Source of the DNA: a virus
Reading direction: 5' to 3' (one strand)
Length of the DNA: 43,938 bases
Virus record (IMG/VR): IMGVR_UViG_3300017757_000025
Coordinates: 1 to 43,938 of that record
The position numbers and the translations under genes are program-made. The notes under the pieces were generated by a model, which had not been told where the DNA came from, ran no database searches, and saw nothing but the letters and a program-made list of their open reading frames with translations. Numbering within the stretch: the stretch's first letter is position 1; the number at the start of each line of letters is the position of its first letter. Shown piece by piece: positions 27,101 through 35,783 of the stretch.

Positions 27101-29204
27101 AATAGATAGGCAATTAAGATATGGTAGATTTAATGGTGGTGATGATAAGAATTTTGCAGAAACTTTTTTGAGAGGTGTTAGAATTATAGCTAAACCTAAA
27201 GCAATAGGAACACAAAAACCTGATTTTGATAATGCATCACTATCTTATGTTACTAATGGGGAATTTAATGAATATAGGTTCTCAGCTATATTAGTACCTA
27301 ATTTACCGGATAAGCCTGAAACAGAAATTAAGTTTATTAAGAATGATAAATGGAAAACTGTTGTTATGTTAATTTCTTTAAAATTTGATGATCCTTGTTT
27401 AAATGGTGGTGCTGAAATAATTGATAGAACTTCTTTATATTCAATGGAAAGTAAATATAAAGTGGATTCTAATTGTGCACCAGTAACTCCAATTCAATAT
27501 TTAGATAGTACATTACAAGGGGCTATTAGATTTGATAATGCTCAAGTTGTAGGATCATTCTATCAAATTAATGGTGTACCTGATGTAAATGGAAATCCTA
27601 CTAGATTCCTTGATGATTTAACCATTGGTTTAGATGGATCCTTTCCTACAATTGAATTTGAGGATGGTGGAGCCACTTATCAAATTAGTAATATACAAGA
27701 AATAGTTTCACAATCTTCATTAATAGCAGCAACAGTAACTCGTAATGGTGCAAATTGGTTATTACCTAATATTACCCCAAGTACTTTTAATTTAATAAGA
27801 TCCAATTATAAAATTTTACAAGGAGGGTTTAATGCATACCAAAATAGATTAAACCAAGTTGGTTTTGCTGAAATATTTGAAGCTGTGAACATGGGTAATC
27901 CTAACATAGTATACCAAACAATAGACAAAGATGGTAATCAAGTTTTAAACAGTGATGGTAGTTTATCTCAAACTTTTTCAATTGAACTTAGAGCTCAAGA
28001 AGATATACTTAAAGCTGTATATGTAGGAGTTTTACCTGATCCTAATAAACCAACAGCATTTAATTTAACTGATGTTATTGGTTATGATCTTTCATTACAA
28101 AAAGCACCTAGGCTTACTCCTATAGGTAGGCATGCAGGATATTATCAACCTACTGCTTTATCTATATTATCATTTAGGGATCCTTATATGAATATAGATT
28201 TTAATGGTGGAGGAAGTACAGGATCTTCTACTGGTAGTTCTACCGGTAGTTCTACTGGAGGTAGTATAATTAATGATGAAGCTTATAAACTTAAGGTATT
28301 AGAATTATGTAAATATAAAAATACTCAATTCTTTAGTTCTGATTCTAATTTTGGACAATTAAAGAATTTCTTTTACCATAAAGTAAATGAACAAGATCCA
28401 TCAACTATATTGGAGCTATCAGCAGAAAGTGCATTTCCAAGTTTGTATCCTTTAATTAATGAGTGGGCTATTGACTATAAAGATTTTTATGCATTTTCTT
28501 CTAACTGGGAACCTTCATATTTTATTAAAACTATTGACAAGACTTTAATTGAAGATGTAATTGGTACAAGATCAATGAAAGAAAAGAAATCATTTTTTGG
28601 ATCTAAGTCTTTAAAGGTACCAGAGAAAATAATTTTAGAAACATTTACACCTGATCCTTTTGTTAAGGCTGCTATAAAACAACCGAGTTTAATTGACGGT
28701 ACCTTTATGTATCAAGATACTCCTTCAGTAACATTTAATCAGAGACAAGTAAATACTGTTAATGGAAGAAGTATTCAAGCTATTAAGAAAAGACAATCAG
28801 CACCTACTGTATCATTTTATCTTTTTAATCAAAAAAGATTAATAGAATATCTCTTTCCTCCGATTAAAGAACAATTTGAAAAGTACGTAAAAGACTTATA
28901 TGGTTGGGGTAATTTGGAAACTTTAGATGATGATGTGAATAGATACATTGAAGAAAATATATTAAAGCTTTATAAAATTGAAAGAATTGATTTTTATACT
29001 TTAGCATCTAGGGATGATCAACCTGATACTTACAGTACTGCACAATTAACAAATGAAGCAAAAATTACATCTGGGTTAACTATTAATGAGAATGTATCGT
29101 CAAAAACATTAAATACTAATCCATTTGATTTAAGGCTAATATATAATAAAAGAACAGGTTTCTCTGAATCGTATGGGTTCAGTGTAACTATAGTTAAAAA
29201 ATAA
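24168..29204 (+). CDS. very large virion structural protein (1678 aa), probable baseplate/tail-fibre network
   Basis: 1678 aa, the largest product in the window. The N-terminus YSLIRTNPKLTGNVKVVSDG followed by LESFSANTRLSSQRYKAFKV is a start seen in large structural proteins of Bacteroidetes phages (from memory). Beyond it the protein is a long series of mixed domains. At residues about 1349-1366 it has a low-complexity STGSSTGSSTGSSTGG linker. After the linker a compact C-terminal part of about 310 residues contains ERIDFYTLASRDDQPD and ends TGFSESYGFSVTIVKK. No catalytic motif was seen. Its start codon lies in a predicted stem. Exact position in the virion is unknown. Confidence 0.55.
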   Translation: MAENLFDKASYSLIRTNPKLTGNVKVVSDGTDIYLESFSANTRLSSQRYKAFKVDGTNTYDEDVFRFFNSGKFPKEAAYEVFQEFENTSVLSSYGNQYEMFYSAGTRSVASESYSQSLGTLAPLWLNEQIPNYFVIFRLDNPAAVNNVNAATENAGATNAQTSVNFSKQVLENCTAIKTFDLSEGTKLGSYIRNYRNQEEFPEVPLNISWRKDEPILWNGISYNSGGFTSSGSYSYNDLVGKDATIMENEYFFTQGFQNNGILLANLLNLEFLFDDPKAPDYSLNRYFGMYVNEVEEGSFDLSGIGFFKNTEKTQLPKIKTITEVSQFLNTPFEITNEEGILLFLDPAKTTTITGLPTPNRVNEVESIFYVKDKEDDFHTIKKGSKWGTDQLRLFDKKIDISLLTGYKEPDTYANANIISRQGLAQMSMKVIGNPTETPAAPGAALAGVGPWPISAGQQSVSAGNTVQLYSPSGNVLIGARVTSLSSSNIIPVDTFIESVSYDYSGLTASPSYPVILNITLNNDVTLDNNSNIQFTSPTPVVEHIPNGSTIYFYDGVYLTGFITANTALAPTPGKSTQNFFNPTGTVQEVAQAITTAINKGINENDRFFEASYNDDTVYVICRNGGSRFNQLSFKLDVAYPTQFDSLQSHPLATLTSPKQNFIGGNDTKNALLKVKNGGQKRFVKGNFVQTTGGYAEIGDWVPYTDEPIYDNFNNQIGYENIDTYVIITCNDNQIEVSRSNQVALYSDYKPSFGRFSFFDVRDFDVDFYSTLYSEEGELVFEKAQYNQSVPGLNGPDYIGISSTPEIRKFYDTGGFFNLVGLLKPSSPEDVVQDYIASEYIRLEENFLTSQAAISRVIPYINKWSWVNDGKDVRNHPYRLDLSEAFGLNNFAPSKWDRGQVASGYTHEWYYLSEFPTYFTQDAIKSSWSYIDKAPTDDIPADPIAGTPLIPGTFQRVDKNYFNDYFIVERFTTGGIAEIDRQLRYGRFNGGDDKNFAETFLRGVRIIAKPKAIGTQKPDFDNASLSYVTNGEFNEYRFSAILVPNLPDKPETEIKFIKNDKWKTVVMLISLKFDDPCLNGGAEIIDRTSLYSMESKYKVDSNCAPVTPIQYLDSTLQGAIRFDNAQVVGSFYQINGVPDVNGNPTRFLDDLTIGLDGSFPTIEFEDGGATYQISNIQEIVSQSSLIAATVTRNGANWLLPNITPSTFNLIRSNYKILQGGFNAYQNRLNQVGFAEIFEAVNMGNPNIVYQTIDKDGNQVLNSDGSLSQTFSIELRAQEDILKAVYVGVLPDPNKPTAFNLTDVIGYDLSLQKAPRLTPIGRHAGYYQPTALSILSFRDPYMNIDFNGGGSTGSSTGSSTGSSTGGSIINDEAYKLKVLELCKYKNTQFFSSDSNFGQLKNFFYHKVNEQDPSTILELSAESAFPSLYPLINEWAIDYKDFYAFSSNWEPSYFIKTIDKTLIEDVIGTRSMKEKKSFFGSKSLKVPEKIILETFTPDPFVKAAIKQPSLIDGTFMYQDTPSVTFNQRQVNTVNGRSIQAIKKRQSAPTVSFYLFNQKRLIEYLFPPIKEQFEKYVKDLYGWGNLETLDDDVNRYIEENILKLYKIERIDFYTLASRDDQPDTYSTAQLTNEAKITSGLTINENVSSKTLNTNPFDLRLIYNKRTGFSESYGFSVTIVKK
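28212..28265 (+). repeat. 12-bp tandem repeat encoding Ser-Thr-Gly linker
   Basis: Three units close to GGTAGTTCTACT (28221, 28233 and 28245) with degenerate flanks, in frame in the 1678-aa protein. They encode a GSST repeat, a flexible interdomain linker whose copy number could change by slippage. Confidence 0.75.
29139..29146 (+). promoter_or_regulatory. possible internal late promoter box (ATATATAA)
   Basis: Context gctaATATATAAtaaaag inside the 3' end of the 1678-aa gene, 67 bases before the ATG of the collagen-like fibre gene at 29214. It has the same flanks as the intergenic copies, but lies in coding DNA and may be chance. Confidence 0.25.
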
Positions 29205-29213
29205 CAAAAAGAA

Positions 29214-31889
29214 ATGCCAATTACTATACAAGAAATTATAGCATCGGATACTATTTCACAGTTAGTTGATAAAACAAATTTTAATTTTGATCAACTATTA
29301 CTGAACGGTGGTGGGCCTGCTGGTCCTAAAGGTCCTGCTGGTCCGATTGGGCCTGCTGGTGGAAGAGGACCAAAAGGTAGTACTTGGTATGAAGATACTA
29401 CTCCATTTGCTACTCCTCCTGTTGGTGTTAGCCCTAATGTTAGCCCACCTACTCCTAATCCTTTAGAAGGAGATTATTATTTACAGGCTAATGGTCAAGT
29501 ATGGGAATATAATGGCACTACCTGGGTTGTAACTCAAGTAGATTTACAAGGTCCTACTGGCGCCGCAGGTTTATCTGGTGGATTTGGATCTTATTTTGGG
29601 CAAGGGTCTTTAAATAATTTTAATACAACATTAGCTACACCTAAAGGTATAGGTGGTACCGGTGCAACTGGAATTAACCAAGGTATACTTACAGTTTTAG
29701 TAGGTGGTGCAGCAAGCAATACTTCTACAGCTGACTCAGGACAGGCTTTAACATCTGAGTATCAATTAACTGATACGCTTGCTCTTTCTATGGCATCTGA
29801 TGTTGTTTCATTAATGGTTCATCAAAAAAATACTTCAAGTAGAGCAATAGTTCTTCATGGTGGTGCTGATGCTACTAATAGTGAATTAATGGAGCAAAAT
29901 AATTTAGGTAATTTAAGTGCTATTAAATTAGGAATAGATGATAGAATGGTTATTGAAATTCCTAAGCCTGCTACTAACCCTTCATCTAATACCGATGTTA
30001 TAGGTTTTCAAGTAGATACTGGTGTAGGAGGTAGAGGTGTAGATATTTTCTCTGGTGGTCAAGTAACAATCTCAAGTGGAAATAATTCAGCACCATATTC
30101 TTTTGCAGGAGAAAATCAAAATATTGAAATAAACATAGGAACCGGTGCAACAGGATCTCCTGCTACCGGAAATAAGTTTAGATTGGTTGGAAATGGTACT
30201 CAAGGTTCAGGTATTTTTGAATTAGGTAATAGTGTTACATTACCTTCACTGACTTTACCGGTCGCCGGTAGTACAGTTACCGCTAATTCTGTTTTACAGG
30301 CTAGTAATATTATGCTTACTACTGATGTTACAGGTAAAATTCTTGGTATTGCTGGTGGAGGTATTAGTTTATCAAACGGAAATAATGGTACAGGAAATAT
30401 TGATTTAAATGCTGCTGTTGGTGGGTTACAATTAAATTCAACTGGAAACGTATCGTTAGTACATAAAGGTGCTGCGAATCCTGGTTTGGTAACTATTCTT
30501 AATGAATATACTGGAGCTAATAATGCTACTGGACAGGTTTTCATATTGACTCATAAAGATATTTCATTAAGAAACGCAGCCCTTAACGCTCAACAAGCAC
30601 CAAGTATTGTATTAAATTATACTAATGCAACTGCATCACATACAAGATTTAGAGGAATTAACACTTGGGCAAAGACAGACCCTCTCGGAACTGGTCAGGG
30701 TCCTATTTTAAGCGCAGGTGGTGGTTCAATATATCAATTTAATAATGTGGATGATGTATTAACACAAGCTTTAGGTGAATCTTTTAGAAGAGTTGGTAGT
30801 AAAGATACTATTGATTTTTTACCAGGAGGATCTCTTGAACAATGGATGTTAGGAAAAGGTACACTCTCACAGGTTACAGGAAATCAGATTTCTATTAGTG
30901 TTGGTGACGAAAGCTCAACTAATCCAGTACCAACAACATATAGCCCATCTACAGGTTCAAGTGGAAACGTTGGAGCTTATGATCCATCTTTTGATTCTAG
31001 TTTAGGTATAGAGGTTAGAACTAGTGATGGTCTACCAGGTGGAGTTAGACAATTCTTTAATGCTAATGCACAGAAAATATCAATAGCCGCACCTTTAGTT
31101 TTTAAGAGAAGTCAAGACAGAAATGCCAATGGTAATAAGACACCTATTTATGATTCTCCGGACTATCTAAATGAGGTAACACAGGGACCTCCTTATGGTG
31201 GACAAGGTAATTATTCATCTTTTGGTTTTGATTTTATGAGTAATATAAGTTATGCTTCTACTGCTCAATTAACATCCGGTATGCCGACTACTGCTGATCT
31301 TGCAAAAGCCCCATTGATATTTTTAAGATTTGGTTTCGGTGTAGGACAGAGGTCGACAAGTGTAGCTAGGCCAGCAGTTGGAGGACAAATATTTGTTGAT
31401 GCTTATGATAATAGTTTTAAATTTCCACTTGGTGCATACCCAGGACAAAAAATAGTAGTAGTTATAGAAAATTATTCTACACAAGGACAGTATATGAACG
31501 CACCAGCTCTAGGAGGAGGAACTTTGACCTTTAGGAATTATGGTACAGTAAGAATTAATTTCCCACAGAACCGAAAATGGTTTCCATCTGGAGGAAATTG
31601 GAGTGATTGGTATGAAAATGGCTCGGCTGCAACAAATGGACTTTATACACCAGATGGTACAAGAGGATATAAACAAGTAACACTAGGAACTAATAGTGTT
31701 GATGCTAATGGTAGTAGAATGAGAAGAAAGGTTGTTGAATTGATATGGAACGGTAATATCACTAACTCATTTGCAAGGTATCAATCTATGGGTAATCCAA
31801 ACGGAAGTAAAATCTATAACCAAAGTGGGTGGATGATCGCTAATGGTAGCAGCTTAGATAGAAATGAATTAAATGTAAACGCTTTTTAA
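29214..31889 (+). CDS. collagen-like tail fibre protein
   Basis: 891 aa. Residues about 1-30 (MPITIQEIIASDTISQLVDK then NFNFDQLLLNG) share a start pattern with the 215-aa fibre at 17424. Residues about 32-56 form a run of Gly-X-Y triplets (GPAGPKGPAGPIGPAGGRGP), with a second short stretch near 112-120 (GPTGAAG), as in phage collagen-like trimerisation segments. The rest is Gly/Thr/Asn-rich beta structure, with a basic C-terminal region (SRMRRKVVELIWNGNITNSF) and a final domain that may recognise the host. Likely a receptor-binding or side fibre. Hypervariability cannot be judged from one genome. Confidence 0.7.
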   Translation: MPITIQEIIASDTISQLVDKTNFNFDQLLLNGGGPAGPKGPAGPIGPAGGRGPKGSTWYEDTTPFATPPVGVSPNVSPPTPNPLEGDYYLQANGQVWEYNGTTWVVTQVDLQGPTGAAGLSGGFGSYFGQGSLNNFNTTLATPKGIGGTGATGINQGILTVLVGGAASNTSTADSGQALTSEYQLTDTLALSMASDVVSLMVHQKNTSSRAIVLHGGADATNSELMEQNNLGNLSAIKLGIDDRMVIEIPKPATNPSSNTDVIGFQVDTGVGGRGVDIFSGGQVTISSGNNSAPYSFAGENQNIEINIGTGATGSPATGNKFRLVGNGTQGSGIFELGNSVTLPSLTLPVAGSTVTANSVLQASNIMLTTDVTGKILGIAGGGISLSNGNNGTGNIDLNAAVGGLQLNSTGNVSLVHKGAANPGLVTILNEYTGANNATGQVFILTHKDISLRNAALNAQQAPSIVLNYTNATASHTRFRGINTWAKTDPLGTGQGPILSAGGGSIYQFNNVDDVLTQALGESFRRVGSKDTIDFLPGGSLEQWMLGKGTLSQVTGNQISISVGDESSTNPVPTTYSPSTGSSGNVGAYDPSFDSSLGIEVRTSDGLPGGVRQFFNANAQKISIAAPLVFKRSQDRNANGNKTPIYDSPDYLNEVTQGPPYGGQGNYSSFGFDFMSNISYASTAQLTSGMPTTADLAKAPLIFLRFGFGVGQRSTSVARPAVGGQIFVDAYDNSFKFPLGAYPGQKIVVVIENYSTQGQYMNAPALGGGTLTFRNYGTVRINFPQNRKWFPSGGNWSDWYENGSAATNGLYTPDGTRGYKQVTLGTNSVDANGSRMRRKVVELIWNGNITNSFARYQSMGNPNGSKIYNQSGWMIANGSSLDRNELNVNAF

Positions 31890-31891
31890 AA

Positions 31892-32128
31892 ATGACAAAA
31901 AAAGAAATAAAAGAACTAAATGAATATGTAAGTAGATATAGAGAAATTCAACTTTCTTTAGATCTTATGCAAAAAAGTATTGAAAGTTTAGCAAAGAAAA
32001 GAGATGGTCTGTTTGAAGAAGTAGACTCCATGAAACTTAAAGAAAAAAAGTTTATGGATAAAATAGTAAAAAAATATGGAGCATCAGAAGTTACTCCTAA
32101 TAAATTGCTTCAGTATATAAAGGAATGA
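31892..32128 (+). CDS. small coiled-coil protein, 78 aa
   Basis: Starts two bases after the fibre stop. 78 residues, almost entirely charged helix (MTKKEIKELNEYVSRYREIQ; LMQKSIESLAKKRDGLFEEV), with a short C-terminal part (YGASEVTPNKLLQYIKE). No membrane segment. Its stop overlaps the start of the membrane protein as ATGA (32125-32128), so the two are co-translated. A chaperone or adaptor for the fibre, or part of a lysis pair, are possibilities I cannot separate. Confidence 0.65.
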   Translation: MTKKEIKELNEYVSRYREIQLSLDLMQKSIESLAKKRDGLFEEVDSMKLKEKKFMDKIVKKYGASEVTPNKLLQYIKE

Positions 32129-32910
32129 TAGTTATAGTTAAAAATATTCTTGGTATTCTGACAGACCCAAAGAACACTAGGATGTTTTTACTGGGTGGTA
32201 TCGCGGTGCTATTCTTTTTATTAATGAGACAGTGTAATGAAACCGAAAATGCAAAAGGAGAAGTTACACGAATTCAAAATAATCTGATAGCTGCTAATGA
32301 TACTATTAAAAACTATGTTAATGAAAAGGGTGAATCAGTTGGAGAGATAAGAGGTTTAACATTAACTCTTGATGAACTTAAAGATAGCTTAGAGGTAGAA
32401 AGAATGAAACCTCCAATAACTATTGTAAAATATAAAACTATTATTAAAGAAAAGATAGTTGAAGTTCCTGTTACCTCAACAGATACTTTAATTAAACAAG
32501 GCAATAAAGAATTTAATTCTGTTCTTTCTTTTAATTCTGACAGTTCATGGGAAAGGAGTTCAAGAAGTTTAGGTGTTTCTGTTCCTTATGTAATTACAGA
32601 TAGTTTAACTTTTGGAAATGCGTCGATAGATCTTTCTCAAAATATATGGTTAAATGCTACACTATCACAAGACCAAAAAACTAAAGAAGTTTTTATTCAA
32701 TTAACTTCTGATTATCCAGGTACTACATTTAACAGTGCGCAAGGAATAATGATTGATACTAAAAGTTCTGCATTTAAAAGCTTACAGATGCAAAATAGAA
32801 AATCATTTGGTTTAGGTTTAAATTTAGGCATGGGCGTTAATGGGAGTGGTGATGTAGGCCCTTATATTGGAATTGGAGTTTCATGGAATCCAAAGCTTTT
32901 GCAATGGTAA
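32125..32910 (+). CDS. membrane-anchored periplasmic protein, spanin-like candidate
   Basis: 261 aa. One membrane segment near residues 20-34 (MFLLGGIAVLFFLLM) with a basic N-terminus, then a helical coiled-coil-like part (about 38-92), a basic-hydrophobic segment (about 93-110), a beta-rich domain, and a final glycine-rich amphipathic stretch (FGLGLNLGMGVNGSG then GPYIGIGVSWNPKLLQW) ending in Trp. That end resembles an outer-membrane beta hairpin. An inner-membrane anchor joined by a coil to an outer-membrane-like end is the layout expected of a unimolecular spanin, which fuses the two membranes at lysis. No holin or endolysin is nearby, so a periplasmic virion-assembly or injection role remains possible. 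Confidence 0.5.
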   Translation: MIVIVKNILGILTDPKNTRMFLLGGIAVLFFLLMRQCNETENAKGEVTRIQNNLIAANDTIKNYVNEKGESVGEIRGLTLTLDELKDSLEVERMKPPITIVKYKTIIKEKIVEVPVTSTDTLIKQGNKEFNSVLSFNSDSSWERSSRSLGVSVPYVITDSLTFGNASIDLSQNIWLNATLSQDQKTKEVFIQLTSDYPGTTFNSAQGIMIDTKSSAFKSLQMQNRKSFGLGLNLGMGVNGSGDVGPYIGIGVSWNPKLLQW

Positions 32911-32917
32911 ATAAATA
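32908..32917 (+). promoter_or_regulatory. TAAATAAATA box
   Basis: Third exact copy of TAAATAAATA, overlapping the stop of the membrane protein and only 7 bases before the ATG at 32925, closer than the other two copies, so weaker as a promoter candidate. Confidence 0.2.
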
Positions 32918-32924
32918 GAATAGA

Positions 32925-34307
32925 ATGGAATCATCAAGGTTTATACAAATATCAAATCAGATCTTAATAGAATATATCTATACAGATCAGGCTGCACCTA
33001 CAACATTTAATACGGCAACATACCCTATTGAATTAATGAGGGATGGACATACACAAGGAACTTACTTTTTTAATACTGATTCTGTTTCTGCCACAATGGG
33101 TAATTATAGAGATATATCAGCAGCTGCTGTTAATGAAACCAAAACTCAATATGTTTCTCTAGATACTAGTATAGGAGTTCCTTATAATGATTTTGATCCT
33201 CTTCTTACAGATTCATCTCAGTTATTACAAACTTTTAGTCCACAGTTAAATGTAGCTTATGATAAAATGAAAATTCATTTTATTTCAGGGTTTAGTTTTG
33301 AAGGTTTTGATGGAATAGTCTTTGAAGCATTGGCTCCTCGTAGAGATAGTGTTATGATGAATCTTGCTTCAATAAATTTCTTAAAAACAGATACACCAGT
33401 ATTTAATCCTGATCCTTTATTATTAGGAGATAAGTTATATGCTACTTATATTGAATGGAGAGTACCTTCATTATACTTTATGAATAATGAATTTACTACA
33501 GCAGATCCTAATGGTGTTGCTTATAGGATTACTGAAGGCCAAGGGTTTTTAAGCACTCCTCCTATTACACTAAAAGCTACAGGTATTTATGAAACTATTG
33601 TTGATAATGCATATAGTTTTTATAATATGCAAGAAATTAATTCTGTTTCTGTTTTAGCAAGAGATATTTACAGTAATTTATATGCATCTGTTAAAGCTGC
33701 CGACGATGGCGATTATTTTACTTTGCACGGAGAAGTAACTGGTTCTTCATTAAGTAATTTTATTGCTCAGCTAAATTCATCTGGTGGAAATTATGTAGTA
33801 TTTTATGAAATAGCTGTAGTTGAACAAGTAGGTACAGTATTCTCTACAACATCAACACAAGTATTTACACAGCAAAGTAATTTTGATGAACCTATATTAT
33901 ATAGACCTATTATACAAAATGCTAATACTGCTGTTTCTTTTAAAATAAATTTATCTATGAGACTATTTAATAAAGCTGATAGTACACAGATAATTAAAAA
34001 TGCTAGTCTTACTTCCTTTGATACCCAAAGATATGGTAAACAAATGTTAACTTTAAATTTAGGAGTTGTGCCAACTGTCGCTAATGTTTACAACCAAATT
34101 AATAATGATACCGGAAAACAAATAGTTGTAGGTGGTAGTGGAACGGCTGAAAGAATTGAAGTAGATGGAGGAACAACAACTGTAACTGAAACAACCATAC
34201 AGACTGCCTATGTAACTTCATTTAGAGATAGAATAAAAGTTAAAGCATCTATTTCACCTGTTAAAGTACAAACAGTAACAGATGAAACGAATGATGACAC
34301 AGAATAA
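32925..34307 (+). CDS. unidentified structural protein, 460 aa
   Basis: 460 aa of mainly beta composition with no membrane segment. Distinct stretches include YPIELMRDGHTQGTYFFNTD (about 28-47), KMKIHFISGFSFEGFDGIVF (about 114-133) and YIEWRVPSLYFMNNEF (about 172-187), then a Thr/Val-rich C-terminus with an acidic end (VTDETNDDTE). The first half looks like two beta sandwiches. It lies between the membrane protein and the coiled-coil/tube-like genes, so a peripheral baseplate or fibre-attachment role is likely. No T4 counterpart recognised. Confidence 0.5.
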   Translation: MESSRFIQISNQILIEYIYTDQAAPTTFNTATYPIELMRDGHTQGTYFFNTDSVSATMGNYRDISAAAVNETKTQYVSLDTSIGVPYNDFDPLLTDSSQLLQTFSPQLNVAYDKMKIHFISGFSFEGFDGIVFEALAPRRDSVMMNLASINFLKTDTPVFNPDPLLLGDKLYATYIEWRVPSLYFMNNEFTTADPNGVAYRITEGQGFLSTPPITLKATGIYETIVDNAYSFYNMQEINSVSVLARDIYSNLYASVKAADDGDYFTLHGEVTGSSLSNFIAQLNSSGGNYVVFYEIAVVEQVGTVFSTTSTQVFTQQSNFDEPILYRPIIQNANTAVSFKINLSMRLFNKADSTQIIKNASLTSFDTQRYGKQMLTLNLGVVPTVANVYNQINNDTGKQIVVGGSGTAERIEVDGGTTTVTETTIQTAYVTSFRDRIKVKASISPVKVQTVTDETNDDTE

Positions 34308-34321
34308 AATAAAATAATTAA

Positions 34322-35191
34322 ATGTCAATAGATACTAACATAACACTTACTGCACCACAAAAGGAATATTACCAAAGGTTTGTTAACTTAGGTGTTAATG
34401 ATCTTCCTATGCCGCAAGGAGATGGTGTCATAAGAATATCTCCATTTGATGATTATTATCTCTTTACTCTATTTAATGAAGTTGACGGTGAAGATACACC
34501 AATTGATCTAAGTAATGTAGGTGATATCTTTTTAAATTTTATTGGAACTAATGATGAGATTGATATTAAAAATCATACACAAGTTGAAGATATTGATATA
34601 GCACAAGGTGAAGTATTATTTCGTATAACTAGAGATGACAGTAGAAAAATCTTAGCATTAGATAATAATAATTTTTATATTTCTACAAAGATGATTGCCG
34701 AAGACGGAAATGTATCCGATGAATCAGTTGTTTACCAAGGTATTTGGTTAGCTGTTGATGAAGCAAGTAGAACTTCTTTAACTTCTCAAATAGAAGACCA
34801 AAGAATAGAATATAGTATTGAATTAGCTAAATTAAAAGAAGAGAATGAATTACTTAAAAAAGAAAATGCTGAATTAATAGAATCAGCTGGTAAAGATACA
34901 ATTACTATACAAACATTAGAAGCAACTATTGTTGAATTAGAGAATGAGGTACAGGAGTTAACAAATGCAAATAAAAATGCAGCCAATGACTTAGCAAGAG
35001 CGAGAGCAAAGAATGCCCAAGCATTAGCACAAAAAAGATTATTAGAAAAACAACAAGTAGATGCTTTAAAAAAATCTAGGCAAGTAGCTCAGACCGGGTC
35101 TAGGTCTAAATGGTTCTTTAGAAATGCTGCTAATAATTTAGAAGGTTATGGAGGAGGAAAATTTGGTAGAGGTGGAAGATCACAATTATAA
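34322..35191 (+). CDS. coiled-coil structural protein with basic Gly-rich C-terminus
   Basis: 289 aa. An N-terminal beta domain of about 150 residues (PMPQGDGVIRISPFDDYYLF; EVLFRITRDDSRKILALDNN) is followed by a long coiled coil at about residues 160-260 (IELAKLKEENELLKKENAEL; TIQTLEATIVELENEVQELT) and a basic tail (SRSKWFFRNAANNLEGYGGG then KFGRGGRSQL). The fold order (beta head, coil) suits a trimeric fibre-connecting protein or a tail assembly factor. A regulatory or RNA-binding role for the Arg/Gly tail cannot be excluded. Confidence 0.5.
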   Translation: MSIDTNITLTAPQKEYYQRFVNLGVNDLPMPQGDGVIRISPFDDYYLFTLFNEVDGEDTPIDLSNVGDIFLNFIGTNDEIDIKNHTQVEDIDIAQGEVLFRITRDDSRKILALDNNNFYISTKMIAEDGNVSDESVVYQGIWLAVDEASRTSLTSQIEDQRIEYSIELAKLKEENELLKKENAELIESAGKDTITIQTLEATIVELENEVQELTNANKNAANDLARARAKNAQALAQKRLLEKQQVDALKKSRQVAQTGSRSKWFFRNAANNLEGYGGGKFGRGGRSQL

Positions 35192-35203
35192 ATTAATTAG
35201 AAT

Positions 35204-35758
35204 ATGTTATTAAGCGCAAGAAATAATCAATTTAAATTTAATTTTCCTAGAAATTTTGTACCTGAAGAAGTAGCAAAAAGATATAAACCATTTCTTAATC
35301 GTATTCCAGGTGGATTAATCAAAGAACCTATTGACTTTTGGAATTATGGAATACAATCTATAAATTTACCAGGGCCTGCATTTGATCCTGTACAACAAAA
35401 TGATTTTCCAGGTAATACAAGAAACTTTAGAGCAAGCCTTCCTAAACAAGAATTGTTTGATAAAAAATTAACTGTTACAATGCAAGCATTTGATGGTTAT
35501 GTAAATTATTGGATGGCAATTGAAATGTTTGATTATTATTATAAACAAAGTGGAAGAAATCCTTTTTTACCTGAAGGTGTAGGTATCCAAATGTTAGATT
35601 CAGAAGGAACTATTTTTGTTACTATTCAATTAAAAGATATGATTATGAATAGTGTAGGTGCTTTAGATTTAAACTTTTCAAGTAATACTATTGAATTTGA
35701 AACTTTTGATATCGAGTTTACTTATAACATTTTAGATATAGCAGTTAATGTAACTTAA
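35204..35758 (+). CDS. tail-tube-fold protein (gp19/gp54-like)
   Basis: 184 aa, near the T4 gp19 tube length of 163. The C-terminal third shows the tube fold: FVTIQLKDMIMNSVGALDLN followed by SSNTIEFETFDIEFTYNILD, comparable with the T4 gp19 end (strand, GELQLDWDSNNEIQTFEVTL, strand). N-terminal part: FWNYGIQSINLPGPAF and ELFDKKLTVTMQAFDGYVNY. It may be the tail tube itself or a tube-like baseplate protein; which of the three tube-like genes here is the major tube protein cannot be settled without expression data. Confidence 0.55.
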   Translation: MLLSARNNQFKFNFPRNFVPEEVAKRYKPFLNRIPGGLIKEPIDFWNYGIQSINLPGPAFDPVQQNDFPGNTRNFRASLPKQELFDKKLTVTMQAFDGYVNYWMAIEMFDYYYKQSGRNPFLPEGVGIQMLDSEGTIFVTIQLKDMIMNSVGALDLNFSSNTIEFETFDIEFTYNILDIAVNVT

Positions 35759-35765
35759 TATATAA
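35758..35765 (+). promoter_or_regulatory. candidate late promoter box (ATATATAA)
   Basis: Context cttaATATATAAacaaa, overlapping the preceding stop and 18 bases before the ATG at 35784. Together with the shift in gene content it may start a new transcription unit. Confidence 0.4.
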
Positions 35766-35783
35766 ACAAATAAAACAATTAAA

